This document shows positions 56,706-64,000 of a DNA stretch of 64,000 bases, in pieces. Source of the stretch: Mumia sp. Pv4-285 (lineage in GTDB: Bacteria; Actinomycetota; Actinomycetes; Propionibacteriales; Nocardioidaceae); assembly GCF_041320275.1 (NCBI RefSeq), contig NZ_CP162023.1:310001-374000 (forward strand). Direction: 5' to 3'. Each line of letters starts with the position of its first letter. Positions within the stretch are counted from its first letter, which is position 1. Made by a program: the position numbers and the translations under genes. The notes below the pieces were generated by a model. The model had not been told where the DNA came from, searched no databases, and saw nothing but the letters and a program-made list of their open reading frames with translations.

Positions 56706-59222
56706 ATGTCGTACGCCCCCCTGGCTGCATCCGAAGACTTGTCCCTGACCGGGGCCAACCTCACCCTCGTCGTCGTGGTCGCGGCGATCGCGGTCGTGGC
56801 GTTGGTGATGGCCGCCGTATTCCGCAAGCAGGTCCTCGACGCCGCCGAAGGCACCGAGAAGATGCAGGAGATCGGCCGCGCCGTCCAAGAAGGCGCGTCG
56901 GCCTACCTCGCCCGCCAGTTCAAGACGCTCAGCGTCTTCGTCGTCCTGGCGTTCCTCCTTCTGTTCATCCTTCCCGGCAGCGCCGAGATCCGGGTCGGCC
57001 GATCGATCTTCTTCGTCGTCGGCGCCCTGTTCTCGGCGACGATCGGCTACCTCGGCATGTGGCTCGCGGTGCGCGCCAACGTGCGGGTGGCCGCCGCCGC
57101 TCAGAACGAGGGCCGCGACCCGGCGATGCGGATCGCCTTCCGAACCGGCGGATTCGTCGGCATGTCCACGGTCGGGCTCGGACTCCTCGGCGCCTCGGTC
57201 GTCGTCCTCATCTACAAGGGGGACGCCCCCTCGGTGCTCGAGGGCTTCGGCTTCGGGGCGGCGCTGCTCGCCATGTTCATGCGTGTCGGCGGCGGCATCT
57301 TCACGAAGGCCGCCGACGTCGGCGCCGACCTCGTCGGCAAGGTCGAGCAGGGCATCCCGGAGGACGACCCGCGCAACGCCGCCACGATCGCGGACAACGT
57401 CGGCGACAACGTCGGCGACTGCGCAGGCATGGCAGCGGACCTCTTCGAGTCGTACGCCGTGACCCTCGTCGCCGCCCTGATCCTCGGCTCGGTGACCTTC
57501 GGCGAGCAGGGCCTCGTGTTCCCGCTGATCGTGCCGGCCATCGGTGCGCTGACGGCGATCCTCGGGGTCTTCCTCACCAAGCCCCGTGCAGGTGAGGGCG
57601 GTCTGACGACGATCAACCGCTCGTTCTACATCTCGGCGATCGTCTCCGCGATCGCCTGCTCGATCGCCGCCTTCCTCTACCTCCCGTCCAGCTCGGACGA
57701 CCTCGACGGTGCGGGCGGCACGACCTTGCTCGAGGGCCTGTTCTCGCAGGTCCAGGGCATCGAGCAGCCGGGCAGCTTCAACCCGCAGGTCGTCGCGGTC
57801 GTGGCGGTCCTCATCGGCATCGTGCTGGCCTCGGTGATCCTCGCGCTCACCGGCTACTTCACCGGCACCGACCACCGTCCCGTCAAGGACGTGGCCGAGA
57901 CGGCTCTGACCGGTCCGGCGACCGTCATCCTGTCGGGCTTCTCGCTCGGCCTGGAGTCGGCGGTCTACACGGCGCTCGTGATCGCGGCCGCGGTCTACGG
58001 CGCGTTCCTGCTCGGCGGCGGCGCGGTCCTCGTCTCGCTGTTCGCCGTCGCCCTCGCCGGCTGCGGGCTCCTGACGACGGTCGGCGTGATCGTCGCGATG
58101 GACACGTTCGGTCCGGTCAGCGACAACGCGCAGGGCATCGCCGAGATGTCGGGTGACGTCGACGAGAACGGCGCGCAGATCCTCACCGAGCTGGACGCGG
58201 TCGGCAACACGACCAAGGCCATCACCAAGGGCATCGCCATCGCGACGGCGGTGCTCGCGGCGACGGCCCTGTTCGGCTCGTTCACCGACATCGTCGGCGG
58301 GGCGTTCGAGGACGTCTCGACAGGCATCACCAGCCTCACGACCGGTGAGTACGTGGGCCTCCTCGGAGTCCTCAACATCGCCGACCCGAACAACCTCGTG
58401 GGCCTGATCATCGGCGCGTCCGTGGTGTTCCTCTTCTCGGGGCTCTCGATCGCCGCCGTCGGCCGTGCTGCCGGCGCGGTGGTGTACGAGGTGCGTCGCC
58501 AGTTCCGCGACATCCCCGGGATCATGGAGGGCACCGGTCGCCCCGAGTACGGCAGGGTCGTCGACATCTGCACCCGCGACTCGCTGCGTGAGCTCGCGAC
58601 ACCGGGCGTGCTGGCGATCTTCGCCCCGATCGCGGTCGGGTTCGGCTTCGGGATCTCGGCGCTCGGCGCCTACCTGGCCGGCGCGATCGCCACCGGCACG
58701 CTGATGGCCGTCATGCTCGCCAACGCCGGTGGTTCCTGGGACAACGCCAAGAAGCTCGTCGAGGACGGCCACCACGGGGGCAAGGGATCCGCCGCCCACG
58801 AGGCGACGATCATCGGCGACACGGTCGGAGACCCGTTCAAGGACACCTCCGGCCCGTCGATCAACCCGCTGCTCAAGGTGATGAACCTGGTCGCCCTGCT
58901 CATCGCACCGGCCATCGTGACGACGTCGTTCGGCGAGGACGCCAACGCCCCGCTGCGCTACGGCATCGCGGGCGCCTCAGCCGCCATCATCGTCGCGGCG
59001 GTCGTGGTCGCCAAGATGCGCCGGAGCCACATCTCGGACGACCCAGGTTCGAACGACACGCCCCCGGGTGGCAGCGGCGGTGACGCCGAGCCGGACGAGC
59101 GGACGCCGTCGGGCGTCGACTACGAGCCGACCAGCGACGAGGACCGCGAGCCCCGTCACGGTCCGGTCCCGAACGCGCCGCAGTACGATCAGTCGGGCTG
59201 GCAGGACCCGCGACCGGTGTAG
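56706..59222 (+). CDS. hppA: K+-independent membrane proton-translocating pyrophosphatase
   Basis: Sixteen-span pump that hydrolyses pyrophosphate to move protons outward or build membrane potential. The 838 residues carry DVGADLVGKVE (204-214), DNVGDNVGD (230-238) and GDTVGDPFKDTSGPS. GNTTKAITKG with K504 is the lysine that marks K+-independent enzymes. After the last span the C-terminus extends about 70 hydrophilic, acidic, Pro/Gly-rich residues not usual in the family. GAGGAAGG precedes the ATG. A Crp-like site lies upstream, so cAMP may set expression. Confidence 0.96.
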   Translation: MSYAPLAASEDLSLTGANLTLVVVVAAIAVVALVMAAVFRKQVLDAAEGTEKMQEIGRAVQEGASAYLARQFKTLSVFVVLAFLLLFILPGSAEIRVGRSIFFVVGALFSATIGYLGMWLAVRANVRVAAAAQNEGRDPAMRIAFRTGGFVGMSTVGLGLLGASVVVLIYKGDAPSVLEGFGFGAALLAMFMRVGGGIFTKAADVGADLVGKVEQGIPEDDPRNAATIADNVGDNVGDCAGMAADLFESYAVTLVAALILGSVTFGEQGLVFPLIVPAIGALTAILGVFLTKPRAGEGGLTTINRSFYISAIVSAIACSIAAFLYLPSSSDDLDGAGGTTLLEGLFSQVQGIEQPGSFNPQVVAVVAVLIGIVLASVILALTGYFTGTDHRPVKDVAETALTGPATVILSGFSLGLESAVYTALVIAAAVYGAFLLGGGAVLVSLFAVALAGCGLLTTVGVIVAMDTFGPVSDNAQGIAEMSGDVDENGAQILTELDAVGNTTKAITKGIAIATAVLAATALFGSFTDIVGGAFEDVSTGITSLTTGEYVGLLGVLNIADPNNLVGLIIGASVVFLFSGLSIAAVGRAAGAVVYEVRRQFRDIPGIMEGTGRPEYGRVVDICTRDSLRELATPGVLAIFAPIAVGFGFGISALGAYLAGAIATGTLMAVMLANAGGSWDNAKKLVEDGHHGGKGSAAHEATIIGDTVGDPFKDTSGPSINPLLKVMNLVALLIAPAIVTTSFGEDANAPLRYGIAGASAAIIVAAVVVAKMRRSHISDDPGSNDTPPGGSGGDAEPDERTPSGVDYEPTSDEDREPRHGPVPNAPQYDQSGWQDPRPV

Positions 59223-59243
59223 GAGGGACACAGGTCGTGTGGA

Positions 59244-59277
59244 CCGGAGGGCCGTACCCCTGGGTGCGGCCCTCCGG
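59244..59277 (+). terminator. hppA terminator hairpin
   Basis: Perfect 11-bp stem CCGGAGGGCCG (59244-59254) with CGGCCCTCCGG (59267-59277), 12-base loop, 21 bases after the stop. Confidence 0.65.
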
Positions 59278-59297
59278 CACGTCCGGAGCCGTCGCGC

Positions 59298-59316
59298 CCC
59301 CCACCTAGGGTGGGGG
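59298..59316 (+). promoter_or_regulatory. Hairpin and -10 (TAGGGT) abutting the start of gene 59318
   Basis: CCCCCACC (59298-59305) and GGTGGGGG (59309-59316) form a perfect 8-bp dyad around TAG. The same bases contain TAGGGT (59306-59311), a -10 six bases before ATG 59318. Leaderless initiation would leave the dyad outside the mRNA; any longer transcript would bury its ribosome site. Confidence 0.55.
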
Positions 59317-59317
59317 C

Positions 59318-60802
59318 ATGCTCCGAGACTCCGACGCCTCCGCCCTGCGCGCTGCCCTGCGCGCCGCCCCGTACACGGTCGACGCCGTCGCGGAGCTCCT
59401 CGGCGCCGACGCCCACCGGGCGCTGATGCGCAACGAGACCACCCCAGCGCGTCGCCGGACGGCCGACGGCTCACCTCTGTCGACCTTGACCCGCCTGTTC
59501 GCCCTCCAGCTCCCGGTCTCACTCGACGAGGCGGAGCGTGCACTCCCGGGCCTGATCGACCCACTGTCGGTCGCCGGCGTCCTGGAGCGGTCGGTGGGGG
59601 AGGTCGCCGCGCGCGTCGACCTGCGGGCGTACGGGGACGACCATCACGACTGGTGGGTCGTCTGCGACCTGACCCCGGGGCTCGACGGCAGCCCGCGCAC
59701 CGTCGGCCCCGAGCACGTCCTCGGCATCAGCGAGGCGTCGTCGTCGCTGGCTCAGCTGACGGTGCGCGAGCCGGTCGGCAGCGCCCTCGACCTCGGCACC
59801 GGCTGCGGCGTGCAGTCGCTGCACCTCGCCTCCCACGCCGGCCGCGTCGTCGGCACGGACGTCAACCCGCGAGCCCTGGCGATGGCGCGCGCGACCGCCG
59901 CGCTCAACGCGGACGACCCGTCGTCGCCCGCCTTCGAGGTACGTGACGGCAGCCTCTTCGACCCGGTCCGCGGCGAGCGCTACGACCTGATCGCGACCAA
60001 CCCGCCCTTCGTCGTCTCGCCCGCCACCGGTGAGCGGCTGGTCTACAGAGACTCCGGGCTCCCCGGCGACGAGGTCGTCCGCCGCATCGTGACGGAGGCA
60101 CCTTCGTACCTCAACCCCGGCGGCTGGTGCCAGGTCCTCGCCAACTGGGTCCACGTCGAGGGCCAGCCCTGGACCGACCGGATCACCGACTGGCTGAGCG
60201 GCACCGGGTGCGACGCGTGGGTTCTGCAGCGCGAGGTCGCAGACCTTCCCACGTACGTCGAGATGTGGCTCGCCGACGCCGGGCTCCAAGGTGCACCGGA
60301 CTACGTGCAGCGGTACGACACGTGGCTGGGCTGGTTCGAGGAGCAGGGCATCGAGGCGATCGGTTTCGGCTGGCTGAGCCTGCGCAACACCGGCCGTGAC
60401 GTGCCCCTGCTGCGCCTGGAGGAGTGGCCGTACGAGATCGAGCAGCCGATCGGCCCGCACGTCTCGGCGTGGGCGGCGCGCACCGACGCGTACGGCGCCG
60501 CGACCGACGACGAGCTCCTCGCCGCGCACCTGGTCCAGGCCGACGGGCTGGTCCAGGAGACCATCGGCCCGGCGGGTGCGGCGGACCCCGAGGTCATCAT
60601 GGCGCGGCTGCAGCGAGGGGTGCGTCGGGCGCGGCAGCTCGACACCGTCGAGGCGGGCCTGGTCGGCGCCTGTGACGGCGATCTGTCCGTCGGGCAGATC
60701 ATCGACGCGCTCGCCCAGATCCTGGGCCACGACGCCGCGCAGCTGCGGGCCTCGACGATCCCGACCGTACGGGCCCTGGTGGCCGACGGCTACCTGCACT
60801 GA
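59318..60802 (+). CDS. HemK-like N6/N5-glutamine-type methyltransferase
   Basis: 494-residue SAM methyltransferase. An N-terminal helical domain (about 1-130) precedes a Rossmann domain with motif I LDLGTGCGVQ (157-166) and the NPPF motif (228-231) that positions amide or adenine nitrogen targets. A C-terminal domain of about 200 residues (about 290-494), winged-helix-like at the end, is peculiar to this actinobacterial family (DUF7059/DUF7782 type). The target is unknown, perhaps a release factor, ribosomal protein or RNA. The start is fixed by TAGGGT at six bases. It is followed by topA. Confidence 0.88.
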   Translation: MLRDSDASALRAALRAAPYTVDAVAELLGADAHRALMRNETTPARRRTADGSPLSTLTRLFALQLPVSLDEAERALPGLIDPLSVAGVLERSVGEVAARVDLRAYGDDHHDWWVVCDLTPGLDGSPRTVGPEHVLGISEASSSLAQLTVREPVGSALDLGTGCGVQSLHLASHAGRVVGTDVNPRALAMARATAALNADDPSSPAFEVRDGSLFDPVRGERYDLIATNPPFVVSPATGERLVYRDSGLPGDEVVRRIVTEAPSYLNPGGWCQVLANWVHVEGQPWTDRITDWLSGTGCDAWVLQREVADLPTYVEMWLADAGLQGAPDYVQRYDTWLGWFEEQGIEAIGFGWLSLRNTGRDVPLLRLEEWPYEIEQPIGPHVSAWAARTDAYGAATDDELLAAHLVQADGLVQETIGPAGAADPEVIMARLQRGVRRARQLDTVEAGLVGACDGDLSVGQIIDALAQILGHDAAQLRASTIPTVRALVADGYLH

Positions 60803-60960
60803 CCCGGGTGCCGCCCGCCACTGCGTGACACCTGTTCTGCGGGCCAGCCCACGCATCCTTGCCGACACGCGCTACCTTGGCCGCGTCGCGCCTATGCGAC
60901 ACGCTGCGGCCTGCCATGAGGCGGCGCGGCATCTGTCCAGGACCAGGAGCACCGAGCAAC

Positions 60961-63711
60961 GTGACCTCTCTCGTCATCGTCGAGTCGCCGAAGAAGATTG
61001 CCCAGATCGCCGGCTATCTCGGCAAGGGCTACGTCGTCGAGGCGTCCTTCGGGCACGTCCGCGACCTGCCCAACGGCGCTGCGGAGGTGCCCGCGAAGTA
61101 CAAGGGTCAGCCGTGGGCCCGTCTCGGTGTGGACGTCGAGGGCAGCTTCGACCCGGTGTACGTCGTGCCGGCGGACAAGAAGGCGCAGATCACCAAGCTC
61201 AAGAAGCTCCTCAAGGAGTCCGACGAGCTCATCCTCGCGACGGATGAGGACCGCGAGGGCGAGGCCATCGCCTGGCACCTCGTCGACGAGCTGAAGCCGA
61301 AGGTCCCGGTGCGCCGGATGACCTTCAACGAGATCACCCCGCAGGCCATCGCACACGCGATCGAGAACACCCGCGACATCAACACCGACCTCGTCGACGC
61401 CCAGGAGACCCGCCGGATCCTCGACCGCCTCTACGGCTACGAGGTCAGCCCGGTCCTCTGGAAGAAGGTCATGTCGGGCCTGTCGGCCGGGCGCGTCCAG
61501 TCCGTCGCGACGCGCATGGTCGTGGAGCGCGAGTGGGAGCGCATCGCGTTCCGCGCCGCCTCGTACTGGGACCTCGACGCCCGCTTCGACGCCGGTGCCG
61601 GCAAGGATCCGCGGGTCTTCCCCGCCCGTCTGCTGTCGGTCTCCGGCGCCCGCGTGGCGCAGGGCCGCGACTTCAGCTCCGAGGGCCAGCTCACCAACAC
61701 CGACAAGGTGGTGCACCTCGACGAGACCGCCGCCGCTGCGCTGGCCGAGGGCCTGCGCGAGCAGACCTTCACCGTGCAGTCGGTCGAGTCCAAGCCGTAC
61801 ACCCGCCGCCCGTACGCCCCCTTCCGCACCGTCACGATGCAGCAGGAGGCCGGACGCAAGCTCGGCTGGGGCGCGCAACGCGCGATGCAGGTCGCCCAGC
61901 GCCTGTACGAGGGCGGCTACATCACCTACATGCGTACCGACTCGACCACGTTGTCGCAGACGGCTCTCAACGCCGCGCGGGCGCAGGTCCGTGAGCTCTA
62001 CGGGCCGGACTACCTGCCGGACGCGCCGCGGACGTACGCGTCGAAGGTGAAGAACGCGCAGGAGGCGCACGAGGCGATCCGCCCGGCGGGCGAGTCCTTC
62101 CGCACACCTGCGGAGACGGGCCTGTCCGGCGACGAGTTCCGCCTGTACGAGCTGATCTGGATGCGCACGATGGCGTCGCAGATGAAGGACGCACGGGGCA
62201 ACACCGTGACCGTTCGCATCGGCGCGACGGCGACGTCGGGCGAGGAGTGCGTGTTCACCTCGTCGGGCCGCACGATCACCTTCTACGGCTTCCTCAAGGC
62301 GTACGTCGAGGGTGCGGACGACCCCGAGACGGACTCCGACGACAAGCAGACGCGGCTCCCCGACGTCGCCCAGGGCGACACGGTGACCGTCGACGCGCTC
62401 GACGCGTCCGGCCACACCACCAAGCCGCCGGCCCGCTTCACCGAGCAGACGCTGATCGGCGAGCTGGAGAAGCGCGAGATCGGCCGCCCGTCGACCTACG
62501 CGTCGATCATCCAGACCATCCTCAACCGCGGCTACGTCTACAAGAAGGGCACGGCGCTGGTCCCCTCGTGGGTGGCGTTCTCGACCGTGCGGCTGATGGT
62601 GCGCCACTTCGAGCGGCTCGTCGACTACGACTTCACCGCGATGATGGAGGACGTCCTCGACGAGGTCGCGGCGGGTCGCGAGGAGCGGTCGAACGTCCTG
62701 CACGGCTTCTACTACGGCGGCAAGGACGAGGACACCGGTCTCAAGCGCCTCGTCGACGACCTCGGCGACATCGACGCCCGCGAGCTCTCGACCTTCGAGC
62801 TCGGTGACGGCGGCGAGGGCATCGCGCTGCGGGTCGGACGCTACGGCCCGTACCTCGAGGGGCCCGACGCCGACGGCGTGCTGCAGCGGGCGAACGTCCC
62901 CGACGACCTGCCGCCGGACGAGCTGACGCTGGACAAGGCCAAGGAGCTCCTCGCGAACCCGGCCGGTCAGGACCGCGAGCTCGGCACCGACCCGGCCACC
63001 GGGCGCGTCGTCGTCGCGAAGAACGGCCGCTTCGGACCGTACGTGACCGAGGTTCTGCCCGAGGACGCACCCAAGAAGGAGAAGCCTCGTACGGGGTCGC
63101 TCCTCAAGTCGATGGACCTCGACACGGTGACGATCGACGACGCGGTCAAGCTGCTCGCCCTCCCGCGCGTGGTCGGCAGCGACCCCGAGACCGGTGACGA
63201 GATCACTGCGCAGAACGGCCGCTACGGGCCGTACCTCAAGAAGGGCACCGACTCCCGCTCCCTGGAGACCGAGGAGCAGATCTTCGACATCACGCTGCCG
63301 GAGGCGCTGGCGATCTATGCACAGCCGAAGCAGCGTGGGCGCCGCGCGGCCGCCGCGCCGCTCAAGGAGCTGGGCGAGGACCCGGAGTCCAAGAAGCCGG
63401 TCGTCGTGAAGGACGGGCGTTTCGGTCCGTACGTGACCGACGGCGAGGTCAACGCGACGCTGCGCAAGGGCGACGAGGTGGACACCATCACGCTCGCGCG
63501 GGCCGCCGAGCTGCTCGCGGAGAAGCGCGCGAAGGGCCCGGCGAAGAAGACGACCCGCAAGGCGCCTGCCAAGAAGACGGCCGCGAAGAAGGCGACGGCC
63601 AAGAAGGCTCCGGCGAAGAAGGCCGCCGCGAAGACGGCTGCCAAGAAGACGACGGCCAAGAAGGCTCCCGCGAAGAAGACGACGGCGTCGACAGCGACGC
63701 CGGAGTCCTGA
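60961..63711 (+). CDS. topA: DNA topoisomerase I
   Basis: Relaxes negative supercoils. 916 residues: TOPRIM domain (about 1-120) with IVESPKK and ATDEDREGEAIAWH, the catalytic tyrosine Y323 in YITYMRTDST, then four C-terminal repeats (about 600-855, each near GRYGPYL/GRFGPYV) in place of zinc fingers, the mycobacterial layout. The tail (about 855-910) is Lys/Ala-rich KKxxAKK repeats that raise DNA affinity and processivity in relatives. GTG 60961 matches the family start MTSLVIVESP, and AGGAG lies upstream. It is essential. Confidence 0.97.
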   Translation: MTSLVIVESPKKIAQIAGYLGKGYVVEASFGHVRDLPNGAAEVPAKYKGQPWARLGVDVEGSFDPVYVVPADKKAQITKLKKLLKESDELILATDEDREGEAIAWHLVDELKPKVPVRRMTFNEITPQAIAHAIENTRDINTDLVDAQETRRILDRLYGYEVSPVLWKKVMSGLSAGRVQSVATRMVVEREWERIAFRAASYWDLDARFDAGAGKDPRVFPARLLSVSGARVAQGRDFSSEGQLTNTDKVVHLDETAAAALAEGLREQTFTVQSVESKPYTRRPYAPFRTVTMQQEAGRKLGWGAQRAMQVAQRLYEGGYITYMRTDSTTLSQTALNAARAQVRELYGPDYLPDAPRTYASKVKNAQEAHEAIRPAGESFRTPAETGLSGDEFRLYELIWMRTMASQMKDARGNTVTVRIGATATSGEECVFTSSGRTITFYGFLKAYVEGADDPETDSDDKQTRLPDVAQGDTVTVDALDASGHTTKPPARFTEQTLIGELEKREIGRPSTYASIIQTILNRGYVYKKGTALVPSWVAFSTVRLMVRHFERLVDYDFTAMMEDVLDEVAAGREERSNVLHGFYYGGKDEDTGLKRLVDDLGDIDARELSTFELGDGGEGIALRVGRYGPYLEGPDADGVLQRANVPDDLPPDELTLDKAKELLANPAGQDRELGTDPATGRVVVAKNGRFGPYVTEVLPEDAPKKEKPRTGSLLKSMDLDTVTIDDAVKLLALPRVVGSDPETGDEITAQNGRYGPYLKKGTDSRSLETEEQIFDITLPEALAIYAQPKQRGRRAAAAPLKELGEDPESKKPVVVKDGRFGPYVTDGEVNATLRKGDEVDTITLARAAELLAEKRAKGPAKKTTRKAPAKKTAAKKATAKKAPAKKAAAKTAAKKTTAKKAPAKKTTASTATPES

Positions 63712-63713
63712 GC

Positions 63714-64000
63714 GTGCGGCGGGCTCTCGCCACGCTGGCCGCGGCCGGCGTGCTGCTGGCCGGTTGCGGCGCGGAGGACGCCCCTGCCGACGGGAGCGCC
63801 TCGACGGCGCCGGCGGCCGACGACACGACCTCGTCGGCGCTGCCCGAGGTGGATCCGGGCGGCGACGTCGACCTGCAGGGATTCAGCACCCCGGAGGAGC
63901 TCGCCGAGGCGGTCCCGGTGGTCGTGCTGGGCACGGTCGCCTCGTGGGAGGAGGGACCGACCGTCGTCCTGGACGAGGGAGCGGACGGCGAGCGTGCGCC
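63714..64000 (+). CDS. Lipoprotein, 3'-truncated by the window end
   Basis: Open from GTG 63714, two bases after the topA stop, to the last base. It encodes MRRALATLAAAGVLLAGCGA with lipobox cysteine C18, followed by an Asp/Ser/Thr/Ala-rich linker and then LQGFSTPEELAEAVPVVVLG, the start of a domain that cannot be named from 95 residues. The AVPVVVLGTVASW segment resembles small exported proteins of unknown role. Coding bias continues to the edge, so the gene is incomplete only because the window ends. Confidence 0.8.
   Translation, partial: MRRALATLAAAGVLLAGCGAEDAPADGSASTAPAADDTTSSALPEVDPGGDVDLQGFSTPEELAEAVPVVVLGTVASWEEGPTVVLDEGADGERA

Noticed and set aside
56634-58799. 721-residue minus-strand frame opposite hppA
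   Set aside because: Antisense mirror of a highly conserved gene with all catalytic motifs on the other strand.

Overview
The window is high-GC DNA (coding regions look to be about 70% G+C, with third codon positions nearly all G or C) from an actinomycete chromosome. Supporting this are WhiB, ClgR, BldG, mycobacterial-type Crp and SOS-box signals, BioQ/BioY-type biotin control, many TAnnnT promoters, and a long block whose gene order, as I recall it, matches the Mycobacterium tuberculosis ponA2-whiB4-crp-nth-marP-acs and Rv3662c-ssd-tad-helicase-topA neighbourhood. Gene content suggests a non-mycobacterial actinomycete, perhaps Nocardioidaceae; that rank is a guess. Almost all of the sequence is chromosomal core. 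No insertion sequence, prophage or CRISPR array was seen.

Left part (1-25 kb): a drug-type ABC exporter with a divergent TetR regulator; a HelD-like RNA polymerase-associated ATPase; glutamate decarboxylase; lysC-asd for aspartate-family amino acids, with an internal lysC start; a NarL-type two-component system; glycerophosphodiesterase; an SOS-controlled dinB; a large ATP-binding LuxR regulator beside a secreted RCC1-repeat protein; a VapBC-type toxin-antitoxin pair next to tRNA-Pro; a metallophosphoesterase; and a YqeY protein.

Middle part (23-39 kb): the ponA2-whiB4-twin ArsA-like ATPase-RidA-Nudix-metallohydrolase-crp-nth-thioredoxin-Nudix-marP-holin-acs block (envelope synthesis, redox and acid stress, cAMP signalling, acetate use). 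The acs upstream region carries two Crp-like palindromes, and a third lies before hppA.

Right part (39-64 kb): a biotin locus (bioQ regulator, then bioY-bioM-bioN) with tandem operators and an unusual inverted repeat inside bioM; guaB1; clgR with its own box; a methyltransferase; a candidate Ms1-type RNA between the Rv3662c-like and Rv3661-like genes; a Tad/Flp pilus operon (ssd, tadA, tadB, tadC, pilin, tadE and a TadE-like protein); an MrfA-like repair helicase; bldG; a K+-independent H+-pyrophosphatase; a HemK-like methyltransferase; topA; and the start of a lipoprotein gene cut by the window edge.

The most general signal is how often a TAnnnT -10 hexamer lies exactly 6-7 bases before the start codon with no Shine-Dalgarno sequence. 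At least 14 genes show this, pointing to widespread leaderless mRNAs and fixing several otherwise doubtful starts.
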